DNA of 64,000 nucleotides from Sodiomyces alkalinus F11 (GCF_003711515.1 NW_021167089.1:441296-505295); one strand, 5' to 3'; numbered from the stretch's first letter, positions 25,729-38,654 are shown. The notes: generated by a model not told the origin, from the letters alone. Numbers and translations are program-made.

Positions 25729-26224
25729 TGATGGGGGACGGCAGTGGGGGGTTTCGATAAAGGGATTATATCCTGTGCATATATGCTTGAATGTCTTTTT
25801 ACATGGGATGCTTTTGGAATGGTGTTGATGTGGGATTCGGATGGGTTGCTTTTGCCCATGGCGCAACGCGGCAACATGGCAGTTGTCTTGACATTTCGCC
25901 TCGAAACGCTTATGGTATGTATGTACATACATTTGCCCTTGTTCAGGAAGCAAACGAGAATAAGCAGAGAAACCAANNNNNNNNNNNNNNNNNNNNNNNN
26001 NNNNNNCCCCCCCCCCAAAATAGTCTTTACAGCCTTGCATGATGATCTATCAACTCCCATGACCGCCCAAAACCCCGCCCTTGTGCCTCGATTAAATGGT
26101 TCGCTATGCTCGCACGAGATGTGAATGAAACGACAAAGATATAAAAACAGAAGGGAGCATTTGGAGAAGATATAGCAGAAACGACACCGTCCCCTGCCGT
26201 CTAGTCGTCGACCACCTTTGACAA
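25729..26224. other. Convergent 3' region with assembly gap
   Basis: Shared 3' region of the RabGAP gene (plus) and the P450 gene (minus). It contains a 30-N gap at 25977-26006, directly followed by a C run, so the gap probably reflects a homopolymer that could not be assembled. No gene seen. Confidence 0.7.
25977..26006. other. Assembly gap (30 N)
   Basis: Thirty N, flanked on the right by at least twelve C. Confidence 0.98.
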
Positions 26225-28294
26225 CTACGACCGAACGACGGGGATGAGCCTGGTCATCAACGGACCCTTCTCCCAGGTCAAGAAGTTGCGCTGTATAATC
26301 CAGTCGTTGCTCTCGGGGCACATTTCTAGATCGTAATGCCAGAGGGTCTTGGCGAGGAGGAGGCGTAGTTCGAGCCAGGCGAGGCTTGTGGGTTGCGTTA
26401 GTCTTGGGGGGGATGTAAATGGGAGGGTGCAAAAAAAAAAAAATATATATATATATATATATAAAGAACAAGTATCACTTACTTCTTTCCAACACAATTC
26501 CTTGGTCCGTACAGAAAAGGCTCGTGCACTTCCTTCTTGTCGCCGGCAAACTCGGGAGCATCGGGGTACAGCCACCGCTCGGGGATAAACTCGAGCGGCC
26601 GAGACCAGTTGGCGGAATGGCGGTAGGCGACGTTGTAGTCTAAGGTCACGAATGTCTATGGGCGCGGGGCGTGGGTCAGCAATGGGGGACGAGCCACGGG
26701 GGACGGTCGTGTCGGTGCAGAGTTACAAAAGAGTACAAAGGAGATGAAGAAGAGAAAGAAAAAGAAAAAGAACGAGGTACAGAAAGTACTCTCGGAAAGT
26801 ACTCTCTCTGTACAGAATAGAACTCACCCCTCCAGGGACGTAATCCCCGCAAATCTCAGCGCCACCAGGTGGTACAATGCGCGCCATGCCCGAACCACCG
26901 GGAACGTAGAGCCGCAACCCTTCCTGCAGGACGGCGTTGAGGTACTCGAGGCCGGCCAGGCCGGACAAGGTGATGTCCTCGCTCCGGGGGAAGGCGGCGC
27001 GGATCTCGGCGACGAGGCGCTGGTAGACGAGCGGCGTGCGCATGAGGTAGTAGCACACGCCCGAGGCGACGGTGGCGGTGGTCTCGGTGCCGGCGATCAT
27101 GAGCATGGCGGCGTTGGCGTGCATCTCGGGGCGGCTGAGGCCCTTCTCGTCGGCGGCGTGGCGGAGGACGAAGGACCAGATGTCTTTCTTCTTTTGCTTC
27201 CCGTCGGCATGGTGCCCCTGCTGCTGTCCTTGCTGTCCTTGTCCTTGTCCTTGTTCGTCCTTGTGGTCCTTGTGGTCCTTGTCGTCGTTGTCGTCGTTGT
27301 CGTCGTCCCCAGCCCATCTCGCTTCCGATTGCGCGGCGGCGACGCGACGGTCGACGAGGTCAGCAGCAAAACGCATGTGCTCCCGGGCCTTCTTCTGCAA
27401 AGGCCCCGCGGTCAGGGCATTCAGGAGGGGCCCGAGGACGGGGATGTCGGAGAGGACGGCGCGCCAGACGATGAACTTGAGGCCGAAGAAGATGAGGCGC
27501 ACCCAGGGGATGTAGTCGCCCGTCTCGAGGAGGCGGAGGGGCTCGCCGAAGGTGAGGTCGGCCATGATGTCGAAGGTGCAAAAGTTGAAGAGGTCGACGA
27601 GGTTGATGGCGCCGTTGCCGCCGCGGGTGTCGCGGACGCTCAGGTCGGCCATCTTGCGGACCATCTGGTCGGCGTAGCGGACGAACAAGGGTTCCTGGGC
27701 TTGCAGGGCCGTGTTGGTGAAGGCCTTGTTGAAGAGGCGGCGCATGCGGGCGTAGGCTTCCGGGGGCGCCGCCGATAGGCTGTCGTTGGAGAGGGAATCG
27801 CCGCCGAAAAAGCGGGTGTCTTTGGGGAACTCGTTCTTGAGCAGACGCCCGAATATGTCCTTCCATGCCGTTGCTAGATGGCGGGGCCATAAGTATGAAT
27901 GATGAGCTGGCGAGGGGGGTGGGGGGAGAGGAAAAGGGCAGCAAAGAGCTGAATGGGTCGATCATCTTCATCCTGCTTTACCTTGCATATAAGACAGCTC
28001 GTTAGGGGAAACCCGGATGGTCCCCGGATATCTCTCATGGAACTCGACCGCCTTCCTGGGATATGTGCCCATGAGGAGATGGATCGCCTTGGGCAAACCG
28101 CTGGCGCGCCATAGTAAGGGACCAGGGTACTTGCGTAAGGGGTGGAAGAATAAGTTGTAGACGACCTGGGCAAGGGACTAATATCAAGGAAGAATTAGCT
28201 GCGGCTCTGAAGAAAGGGAAAGGATGAATCGACTTACACTTAGCCCAAGGAGACCGAATATGAGTAAAACGGAGCTGGCGGCGATAATAGCCAT
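26225..28294 (-). CDS. Cytochrome P450 monooxygenase
   Basis: Five exons on the minus strand: 28294-28238, 28177-27982, 27873-26828, 26655-26483, 26384-26225; 1,632 nt, 543 residues. A membrane-bound haem monooxygenase. Seen: an N-terminal hydrophobic anchor (residues 2-19), the proline-rich hinge [10 protein letters not shown]-helix AGTETT at 345-350, ExxR as EGLR at 402-405, FIPERW, and the haem motif [10 protein letters not shown] with Cys487 in exon 4. Exon 5 completes [14 protein letters not shown] across the last junction. Overall it resembles fungal P450s of the isotrichodermin C-15 hydroxylase-like group, but the substrate cannot be inferred. Odd: residues about 274-313 are a D/K/H then G/Q-rich insert. 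The neighbours are a RabGAP and a dehydrogenase, with no synthase nearby, so a secondary-metabolite cluster is not supported. Confidence 0.93.
26431..26463. repeat. Poly-A/(AT)n microsatellite in P450 intron 4
   Basis: Thirteen A followed by about ten AT units inside the 98-nt last intron of the P450 gene, close to its 5' splice site. On the minus strand it forms an AT repeat plus a poly-T tract. Confidence 0.85.
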
Positions 28295-30760
28295 TGCTTC
28301 TAGCTGGTGTCCACTGTAGGCCTATGACGCTACATAAGATCGACCGCGACGAGGGAGCCAAACACGCGCGCAAATCACCAAGAAGGAGAAGGACCAAGTA
28401 CGGGATAGGATAAGATCCGGAATAAACGTTAAGCTTGAAGGTTGATCGAACGTCGGGTGACTGTCAAGGAAACAAAAAAAAAAAAAAAAAAAGATAAAAA
28501 GATAAAAAAAAAAAAGGAAGAATGAAGGATTCCCGCTAACTATGAGGCGCGAACGAGAGGCAAAGAGGATAACAAACCGCAACCCCCCTTCCCACAAGCC
28601 GTTCTACCCACTACTTTATTAGTGTTCCCCATGAAGACGAGTGAGCGCGCTTGGTCGGTTGATGGGGCCCGACGGATGGCACGGAGCTAGAAGGGTTCCA
28701 GGTTAGATAAACGGGCAGAAGAAGCGAAAGGGAGGGAAATGTTGGTGGTCTTAGTCGCAAAGTAGACTAGGACGGGGAACCATGGTAACGGAACCTCCCG
28801 GGCCAACTGATGGTGTGAAGTGGCGGATTCCATGGTTTTACTCTGGATGTACGAATTCTTTTCCGTTTGTAGGAATTCTACACATCGTAGATTGATTGCT
28901 TTTTCTTTTATTATTATTAATCGCCCCATTTTCTTTCTGTCCCTTTCTTTCCCCCCCTTTTTTTTTGTTTGTTCCTTTTCTCCTTTCGTTTCATTCTTTC
29001 TACCCTTTGGTCACATCTTAGTGGTCCGGATGGTTCCAGGATCCTGCCATCTGAAAGGCCAGAAGAACGGTGCCTCTTTGACGGAACAAGCCAGGTACCA
29101 GACAAGCCACCAAAACCCCCTTTCTGGCTGGTGCAGAATTCGGAGAGCCCGTCATGGTGTGTCGAATAAGGTACGATGTATGACCGATGATGTCGGTAGC
29201 CAAGCCCATGGTTAAAAGGATACTACTCGGTCGATGTTGGTAAGGACAAGAAATGGACCAACAACGCCAAGGCTATACCAGAAACGGTTCTCGAGGTTGA
29301 ATGTACGAGGAAAATAACCTACGAATAAATACCTATCTCGTTACGCATCGGAAGTCCAACGTCTCATTCCCCTCGCAGCCCGGAGTGTCATCTTGTTCTT
29401 CGTCCCCTTCTTCCCACCCTTTCCCACGCGTCCTGCACGTGTTAGGACTAGCGGCACACTGTCCTGGAGTGTCGATCATGCATTAGAAGAGTTCCATGGT
29501 GGAAACGTGGTTGGGGGGTTGCATGTGCGCATGAGAAAGAATGAAAATATATCATCTCCCAGTCTTCCTATTTCGCGGGAGACTGTGGTCCCCAGGGTCC
29601 AATACTCATGCGCTGGGTAATTCTCGAGACGCATTACGTGTCTTCCAACGGAGTTTTCCACTGTCGCTATGCGTCTTTGATCTTGCTGCGTCTCGGATCC
29701 CTAGGATCGGGACACAAGTCCGTTTGGAATAGCTGGAATGGGATGGCTTCTTATACGGAGTTGCATTGTTGGCGAACCGAAAGGACGTGCACGACTCCAG
29801 AACACGTGTACGAAGTAATTAGTTGTGCTTAATACTCCGTAAACGCCGTTGGAGACCTGGGGGTGGGGCAAGTAAGACGTTTAATCCGACAAGGGAGAGC
29901 GGAGAAGAGGGGTAATTATTGCAGTAATAAGAGCGGTTTAACCTGTTGTCCTGGAGTGCTTAATATCCAAGTATGGATATAGGTACCGGTAACTACCTTA
30001 CTGTGTACCTATTTTTCTTACCCCGCTTACATGCACGACTTCCATGGGTTTTCTGCGAGGGTTTATATGCGAGATTCTGAGGCGATGGGCGGAGTACCTT
30101 ATATACGAGTAGACAGCAGAGGAATGTCACAGCACAACCTCACATTCGTACCGAATAAGGTATATACCGTAGGTAGGTACCTAAGGTACAGACATGTATA
30201 CAACGTACTATCGTGTAGGTAGTGGAGAAAACAGATTTGCATCGTCTACACATGTACCAACAATCCAACGGGGTGGGCCTTTTTTTGGTTCTTCACCGAA
30301 GGCATCTATCTACCACCGAAACATCCAAAGGAATTCTAACCATTTTATACTCAAGACAGAGTCGTAATCATATTAGGTACAGTGACATCATTATCTCCCA
30401 CAGGTAGTACTCCGTATGGGACCATGAGAGTGAATGAGGCGTGATCATTTGTCCCCGCGGTCATTCCGAATCACCACGAACCACTACCACTGAACTTTTA
30501 CCCTTATTATTAGACAGTTGGCACAGCCACTTCCATCAAAGTTCGCATACAGTCGGGCTTCTGCTGTCCCTCTGGCAACTCCCACCTGCGTTGTATCTGT
30601 CTGGTATTCTACCTCGAGGACCTAAAACGAAGCCCACCATCCACCCCGTCGCAATCGTTCCAGGACTACCGACTCCCACTTTCAGTATAACTACCAACAA
30701 CAACCTCCTGGTTGCCCACCTTAGCCCCATTCGACCCCCACATCACTCCCTCTTCCAAAC
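28295..30760. other. Intergenic region between divergent P450 and SDR genes
   Basis: Divergent promoter region with no gene recognised. It has A-rich runs at about 28471-28515, TACGAAGTA at 29809, TACTCCGTA at 29833 and 30408, and a cluster of TAGGTACC/AGGTAC words at about 29978-30215. The last 250 bp is the C/A-rich leader of the dehydrogenase. Confidence 0.5.
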
Positions 30761-31941
30761 ATGACATCCAGTGTTCTCATCGTCGGCGCGACAAGAGGCC
30801 TCGGTGCCTCCTTGGTCAAGCAATATGCCGCCAATCCGGACCATCCATCCGTTTCCGGTACCACCCGGGCCTCCACTGCCCCAGCATCGGATCAACTCCC
30901 CGAGAATGTCAAATGGCTCACCGGCATTGACCTAATGAATCCAACAGTCGGCCGGGACTTGACCGCCCAGCTTGATGCCTCCCAACCGTTGTCTACAGTG
31001 GTAAGTGGGATGAGAAATTCAAACTTCCAGGTGCCCTCCATCACCCATGAACACTACCACCTTTATCAATGCGACCAATATACCACCCACTTTATGCTTG
31101 CACCAACAGACCAATAAACATGCCGTGTTACCACTTCGATTAGACACGAAGGGGCCCCGATGAGCTGACACTTATCCTCTTTTTTCCCCTCTGTTCTCCC
31201 CACCCCGCTCAGATCATCTCGGCAGGTCACTTCACCACCGAGGACCTTTCGTCCGAGAAGGGCCCCAACTGGGCCGAGGAACAGCGCATGTACACCACCA
31301 GTTCCATCGCCCCCGTCTTCATCGTTCATGCCCTCCTCGATGCCGGCCTGCTGCGCGAGGGCTCCAAGATCATCCTCGTGTCGTCCGAGGCTGGCAGCAT
31401 CGCCCTACGCCATGAGAAGGAAGGCGGAGGGAACTACGCCCATCACGCCAGCAAGGCCGCTCTCAACATGGTCGGCCGCCTGCTGAGTCTCGACCTCCGC
31501 GATCGGGGCGTCATCGTCAGCATTGTGCATCCCGGGTTCATGCGCACTGATATGACTGCCGGTGTTGGGTTCGATCAATATTGGGATGCCGGTGGTGGTA
31601 AAGTCCTACCTTCTCCGTTCTCCCACCCCCTCCCCCCTTTTTTCTTCTTATTCTTCTCCTCTTAGCTAACCGTAAATACTTCACTTCTACAGCCGTCACT
31701 CCCGAAGAAGCTGCCAAAAGCCTGGTAGATTGGACCGAGAAACTCGACATGTCCAAGACCGGAGAGTACTGGGCGCCTCGGGGACCGGGTCCGTTTCCTC
31801 GTTCTTATCACCCATACCCCTCTCCCGTTCACGACGCCAGAGACGATGTGCTGACCTGAACGTCTTGTCGCAGGTGATATTGGCACGGCTGATGTCGTAC
31901 TTGGCACCGATCTCCCGACCCCGCTCCCTTTGCCTTGGTGA
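30761..31941 (+). CDS. Short-chain dehydrogenase/reductase, atypical active site
   Basis: Exons 30761-31000, 31213-31597, 31693-31788, 31874-31941; 789 nt, 262 residues. A Rossmann-fold NAD(P)-dependent oxidoreductase of the C-factor-like SDR kind. Seen: the nucleotide-binding motif GATRGLG at residues 9-15, IISAGHF in place of the usual NNAG, the active-site strand ILVSSEAGS, and SKAALNMVGRLLSLDL with the lysine at 161. Odd: the residue four before that lysine, normally the catalytic Tyr, is His157; the nearest Tyr is 155. The C-terminus ends in LPLPW, a tail common in fungal members of this family. A strong GTGAGT overlaps the stop codon but need not be used. The fold is certain, substrate and activity unknown. 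Confidence 0.9.
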
Positions 31942-34900
31942 GTGTCTGTCTGGCCGGATGGACACCGCCATCCGAACGATACTTGCCAAATCTGGTGAAC
32001 CCACTGGCCCTGTCTTGGGTGCCCACCACTCTCCTGGGGCTCTCTCCTGGGTCTCTCCTGGGTGAGTATCAGGATGGGAGGCATTTCCGCTACGCTACCC
32101 GGAACTCATCAGGTTTCTCAAAAGCGAGCGGGTCTAGCCTCGTTATTCAATGGCGGCCTTGAAAGCGAGAAAGGCTCTAAAGCTTCACAAAACGTGAAGA
32201 GGGGTTACCCGGTCGGCGTACTCGCGGAGCAAACCGCCTCCCGATCCCGTTGCGACTTAGTCGACGTGTCAGATTTACCTAACTCTATCCCTGTGTCATT
32301 TGACAATGTATCGAGGTTCGAACCACGGCAATACATCAGGGTAGGATTCTGCTCCTCTTCGAGCCATCCATGCATGCGTGGGGCAAACCGGGAGGCAGGT
32401 GTCGTCCGAGTTATCAACTGCCTCTGTTGCGGGGATGTCTATCGTCTACCCCCCTCTGCTTACTTCCATCTCGTTTGAGCATCATAACTATGCAGCGACC
32501 TTGACGGCTACTTGTGGTTAAGACCCGCCTCCCCCTTGGGCCTTGGGCAATGACACAATCAACTTTCCAGCGAAACCCAGGTCATATCTGCTAACCGTGG
32601 GCGATTCGACATTACTCGTCACGTACGGATCTTGCCATATGATTATAGGGAGTTCAAGATCCCAGTTAGCCTCCTTCCATGTGTGTCCATCTATATCGAT
32701 GCTTCCAAACTCTTCTGTTCCTATCAGTCTGAATCTCACATCTTACCCGACATCTGAGCCAGTCTTATCCAGTCTAACGATGATCCACGTCAAGATCCAG
32801 GTACGGACCAAGCAGGAGAAAAGAGCACATAAAATATGATATATTCAGATGAACAGCCGGGACAAGGACTTACGGAGCCAGGATAGGCATGGCATTGAGA
32901 GAGGAGATCAAAGCATGTCATGACGAGCCATTGGACCATTCAAGTCCAAGACACATGAAAAGAAGGGCGGGAGAAAGTGTCCGGATTGCTCTGTAACACT
33001 CGAAGGAGGAATGCTGGGTCTCTGCCGCGACTCAACGAGAGACATACGCAGGACGAGATGCTGGGTATGTCGGTATGCCATTAGGAACCTTTTGTCTGCA
33101 AGGACGACGACATCACCCAGCACGATGTGCCGATTCCCATGGTATATTACCGACGGGCGGGAGAAGAAGTCACAGAAAATTATAATATTCGAGACACGAG
33201 GCTGCAAAGTCGGAATTTCAAAGTACGTTGCGATGACAAACTTGGTGGTTGTGTCACTTGCCGCCTCGGCCGCTGGTTTGTCTTCCCGTCCGGACCCATT
33301 TCCTGCGTCCTCCTTCCCTGCGAGAGATAGGGTGCCATTAACTCCGGCTTGGCTGTTTTGTATGTACAGATAAGTGCGTTGAGACCTCGGGAAAAACGAT
33401 ATTGATTATGTGGGCCGAAGAACGCGACGATCCTATGGAGGCACGAAGCTCAGTCATATCATTGGCTTTCTGGTCACGACATTGCCTTAAAGGAGGGCTC
33501 CTTGCTGGCAGCCTTTCTCTTGAACCGAAGGGATGGCATACATAATGCGTTGAATGACGGGGTGACCACACAAGTCGTGAGCGGCACGAAGAAAAGGAAA
33601 GGGGACCAAAACGACCGAGGCTTGAAGGATTGACGGAGCTCATTGACTTCCGTCGGCGGAAGCGGACGAATACCCAACAACACAACGACACTGCGATGTG
33701 CACAGTCTTCCGGCTGCTCCGTCTGGTGAAGTGAATGAGCTCTCGGGGGATAATGTGGATCGGCACGCGCTCCTCCTTACCAGGTGTGGTGGTTCCTGAT
33801 GAACAGCAATGTTGCCGCAAATGGCAGGCTTTCCGGCCGCCTGATGTCCTATTTTGGGTGGGATGGGATGGATAGAGGGAAAGTCAGGGCTGAATAATAC
33901 CTTGCCTTGGTTATTTCATGATTTGGTCGAGGTGGGTTGTGATTCATTTGCTCCCGTATTCAGCTGGGTCAGGTTGACCTCTGAACCAGAGAAGCCGACT
34001 GCTTCGAGAGTTTTGACCTACTCAAGTCTGAGCAGCTTTGAATGAAATGTACAAAAAAAAAAAAATTGCAATAAACTGGGTGGTGGATGATTGCCTTTCG
34101 GGTTAAGACCGAGTTCGTTACGAAGTAATTATTCGCTAAACCCAACTCGTGATCATCCCCGGGTCGCTGTTTGGCGGAAAGGAGAATAAAACGGGGAAAA
34201 GGGGGGGGACGGACGGATGGACATGTGCACCAAGCCGGCAAGGAACCTGGGGCATGACCCCACAGTTACAGGGACTTTGACGAGGGGTCTTCCACTGCGG
34301 TTACGTATGTACCTCGTACTGTAACAGATCACTGAACATTGTACGTCCTGTCGTTAGGTAATTCTAGAGTATTTCATTCGGGATCCAGTCATACGAAGGA
34401 CGAATAGCGGTGGCGAGGACCGTATCCAGCTTACTTACAATCGTCCGCTTGATGATTTCTATCGAACCTCATGACGATGGGCATTGCCTCTTTTCCCCCT
34501 TCATTTTCATACGCGGCGTGGCTACTCGGCTACCTATCCGTGGCGGAACTCTCTTGGAAGTTGGCGGTGTGTCTACGCGTGTGTTCTGTCTGGTCTGTGT
34601 GTGGAACTTATTGGCCATGGATGTACCCAAGCATTGACCACGAGGAGCCCTAGACCGGAGGCCCCCACACCCTTTCCCCTCTCTCAGCGGAGCTCCTCAG
34701 TGCGAGCGAGGCTCCATGCGGATGTAAATGCTGGGCTAAATCAATTCGGTGGGCTAGTAATAATTTAGAGCCCGACTCATTTCTTCAACGGTTCTGCCTT
34801 CTCACGTCGTCCTGTTCGTCCCGTACCCCTTTCTCCCCTGGACACCCGAACGCTCCCCACGTCCCAACAACTCCTAAATCCGCCATTCTCAACGCGACAA

Positions 34901-36273
34901 CTCGGCCTTTCCCTGACCAAAGCTTCCAAAATCAACCTTACAGCCTTATTATTCTTAGGAGGCACAGGACACTGCTACCCGGCCGTTGTCGACTCCCCTA
35001 TCCTCAGTTGCACCGACCCCGCCCACCTAGCGATTCCACACCCTTCTACCTTAAGGTACGGATACTATTTTGCAAGCTATCCGACGCTTCGCGGCGCCCT
35101 TTCCTCACTGGCTACATAGGACAACGTCAAGAAGAACCCTAGGAACGACTTCTCTGACGAGGGTCGCTGCTACCAGTAGTCTCTCTGTCGTCGGCACCTT
35201 GGGCTTGCCGATCACGGACAGTGGTGGTCTGCCTACTAGACAACAGCGCCCGACGAGGACGTTCGCTTCTCTCCTTTCCATCTGATCACTTGGTGTTCTT
35301 CCAGTCGACCCACGGATCGATTCCTTCGACTTCTCGGCGTCCTTTTCACCCCTCTTGCGCCTTTTCCGCTCCCGTTCGCCTCCGACTCAAACCAACGGTC
35401 ATTCGACCACATTCCCTCTTCCATTGAATACACATATACGTTATTCGCATAATTGCTCAGACTCGATTCTCAACTCGATAGCCTAGCCACACCCGAGCGC
35501 CCAGCCTTCCTCCTACACAATTCGGACCCCGAGAACCCGACCACACTTCGCAGTCCCATCTTTCTAGTATCATCCGACTCCTCTGCCAAGCAGTCCGGAA
35601 GGGAAGAGAATTCAGTACACGTCACAAGCGGAAGAGAATAGAAGATCGAGCAAAGACGAGCTCGCAATAGTAAGAAGATAAGTGTGCGTGCAACGCGACA
35701 CCGACAACTTCCCGAGTATCGATTCGGAAGTCGCATCGGCAACATTTGTGCTCCAAGACCCGACGAGAGACCCTTCCTGCACCTTTTTGCCTTGCTGTCT
35801 TGGCGCGTCAGTCCCTTACCCACCAAATTCCCGTTGATTGGATTGAGCCAGCTGGCCTGTATTAACGCCAGGTCTTCCCCGTGGTCGCTCGCACCTTGGG
35901 TTGTTAGCGAGCCTCAAGAGCAGTGACAACCCCATCGCCTACCTACGCGGGTCAGGGAACATCTGTCTTTTTGCCACTTTGTGGCAGAGTTCAAGCCTTC
36001 AAAAACACTTTCTCCACCACCGACATCCTACACGCCCACCGAAAAAAAGGCACTGCTTGCATTCCTGACAGGCGCATTAGCCAGAGCATTCACACCCAAC
36101 CCATTCAGAACTGGTCCTTGTCCTTCCAGGATAGAACGAATTGGGGACATTCACCTAAATCTTCGAACTATCGTCATATACCAAGGCCAAGGCCAAGGTC
36201 TCGTCCTATCCCGTCACACTCACACGATCATTCTTCTATTATTACAGGCCAAAAGTTTCATTGGTAGCGCAAT
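31942..36273. other. Long intergenic region
   Basis: 4.3 kb without a recognisable gene. The longest minus-strand frame (33338-33820, 160 codons) has no family signature. TACGAAGTA occurs at 34119. From about 34800 the plus strand becomes C/T-rich, and the final 1.2 kb probably includes a long promoter and leader for Pal1; a GTG-initiated 127-codon frame overlapping the Pal1 start is not credible as a gene. Confidence 0.45.
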
Positions 36274-38654
36274 ATGTCGTCTACGCAGTCAGGTGAGCTA
36301 TTCATTAACTTTTGCCCTTTTTTATTTTATTTTAATTTTTATATTCCCCGTCTGTCCTCCATGAATCACTTCCCTGTCTTTATCTTTTCGTTTCTTTTTT
36401 GATTTTGCCCAAATCCGTCCTGGACCCCTTTCTCCTTAAAAAGTCGCCCGCTTTCCACTTCCTCCCTTGCTCCCTGCCTGATAAACACCAAGAATTCCCG
36501 TCTTCAGCACACACCCTTGTTTGTTCCTTGCCCCTTTGGCTCCTCCACAATCCTGTGGTTCTCCCCCTATCACAGCCCACCAAAACAATTCGATCAATAC
36601 CCAGCTTTCATTTCCAGTTCTTCCCTCCCCTCCCCCCGGTCCACTCTACGTCAAGCCTGCCGTGTCAAGTTAGTGAGCCTGTTTCATCTTCGCTCTCTAT
36701 ATCGTCATTTGCATGCATCCAACCGCGAAGGACCTGGCGCTAACCATTTCCCTGCGCAATACAGGCCCCGACACCGGACGTTCTGCCGGGTTGACTCTCA
36801 ATCTTTCATCCAATAACCCATTTCGTAACCGTGCCGCTTCGCCCTCTAGCCCTTTTAATACGGCTACCTCACCCACGGCCGTTTCGCCATTTGACGACCC
36901 CCTCCCTCCTCCCCGCCCAGTCTCTCGAAATCCCTTCCTTGAACCGAATGTCTCGTCCAGCCAGCCAAACTTGATTGACATCAGCAATAGCACCATGGCG
37001 ACGAAGTTTGATTCAAAGGCCTCTCCTACTGCGGAAGAGTTATTTGTACGTTGTTCTTGTTCCCCCCAAATTCTTTTTTTTGGGGGGGTGGGGGGTTTCT
37101 TTTTTTGCTCTTTCCGTTTCTTGTCACGACGCATGTGCATCTAAGCGTCATCATACCCCTTGCCTGCGCTTTTACTTGTTTAATTTTATTTTACCCCGCA
37201 TTCCACGCAGTCGCACCTGGCATGCACTCGGAATCTGGAAATCGTTCCGCCACATTCATCTTCTATCCAGCTCCCAACCTGGGCCGGTGTGTGACTAGCT
37301 AACCATAGTATTCTCCAGGATACCCTGACTCTCGAGGACCCGAAACCAGCCCGTGGCAATCCCGCTCCTCTTCCTCCGTCGAACCGGCCACCTCCCCCTC
37401 CCAATCGCGAAAACAAGCCTCCCGTCCTTCGTGGCCCCCATCCCGCCCATAGCCCCCCGCGCTCCCGAGAAGAGGCTCTAAGGAGGAAGATGGAAGGCAA
37501 CAACGGACGGCGACCTCGGGTGGTTTCTAACTCGCGCTCACCGCAGCGGAGAGCCGAGAGACGTCCGCGCCGCAATTCCGAATCGTCTGTGTTGGACATC
37601 GAGAAGCCGCTTACCGAAGAAGAGAAGAAGGCACGCGAGGCCCGACGGCGAGAGCGCGAGCGCCGTCACCGTGAGAACAAAGAGAAGAAGCCGAATCGTC
37701 GATTGGATATCATTGACCAGCTTGATCATACCAGTCTGTTCGGATCTGGATGTGCGTAGAACCCTCGGAAACCCCATGCTCGCTTTTTTTTTTCATGACA
37801 TGGACGCGCTGACATGCTGATTTTTTTGCACAGTCCATCACGACGGCCCCTTCGACGCCGTCAACCCGCATCGCAATCGCAAGGGCAGCCGCCGTGCGCC
37901 TATGCAGGCCTTCCCCAAGGATTCCCTCAACATGTCGCTCGGTGGATCGGGTCCCCTTAATAAGACGGCCGACCATTCCACTTTCATGGGAATGGCGAAC
38001 GACGAAGCCTTCAAGGAGTATGCGGGTGGCGCGAAGAACGGTCTCGGCTACACCAGCAAGGAGGCACCCGTGTTCGACCCGCGCATGCGCACCGCTATGC
38101 ACGGAGAGGAATCGCTGGGTCTAGGCACGTCGACATTCTTGGAGGGAACGCCGGCTCCTCGCACGGCCATCCAGAAGCAGGTTGCCGAGCAAGCTGAACA
38201 GATGGCCAGCGAAGGGCTGCAGCGCAAGAAGTCGCTGGCCCAGCGCATCCGCAACATCAACAGGCCGCAGCGCGATGTTGGCCCTTCGGGCCGCCTGACG
38301 AACCCCGAAGGTGTCTACGCGCGCACGTCACCCGACTTTGTGCCTTCGTCGACGAGTACCCCGCAATACTCAACCGAGCGCAACCCTTTCTTCAACGAGG
38401 ACCACAAGGAACCCGAGAGCCACATGCTTCATCGTGCCCACACGGGGACCATGTCGCCCACCAGCCCGCCGCCGCGACCCGCTTCCCAGCAGGGCGTTCC
38501 GCTTGAGCGAAGGGTGACGAGTGATGCCACCTCGCCGACCGAGGACGGCTCAGGGCGGCAATCGGGCGGGTTCTTGTCACGCGTCAAGAGCTTGAAGGGT
38601 GGACGAAGGAACCGCCAGTCTTCCGACAACCTGGCACCTGGCACCGCCGTTTAG
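36274..38654 (+). CDS. pal1: Pal1-family cell morphogenesis / endocytosis protein
   Basis: Exons 36274-36292, 36765-37045, 37319-37751, 37834-38654; 1,554 nt, 517 residues. Pal1 proteins act at the cell cortex in polarity and early endocytic patches with Sla2/End4 and Ede1-type partners. Seen: a 19-nt first exon coding MSSTQS, a Ser/Pro-rich N-terminus with two NPF motifs (NNPFRNR and RNPFLEP) that would bind EH domains, the basic helical stretch EEEKKAREARRRERERRHR, and the family hallmark RRLDIIDQLDHTSLFG followed across the last splice junction by FHHDGPFDAVNPHRN. The C-terminal 300 residues are largely disordered. Intron 1 is long (472 nt). The family call rests on the conserved Pal1 core and is strong. 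Confidence 0.93.

Noticed and set aside
26225..30760. P450 plus SDR as a biosynthetic gene cluster
   Set aside because: No synthase, transporter or pathway regulator nearby; the two genes are 2.5 kb apart among housekeeping genes.
32315..32324. GGTTCGAACC, like a tRNA T-arm
   Set aside because: No matching acceptor, D-arm or anticodon stem could be built around it.
33338..33820. 160-codon minus-strand frame
   Set aside because: Low-complexity Arg/Ser composition, no motif and no promoter-like leader on that strand.
35981..36364. 127-codon frame overlapping the Pal1 start
   Set aside because: Begins at GTG, runs through the Pal1 first exon and intron in another frame, and has no protein features.
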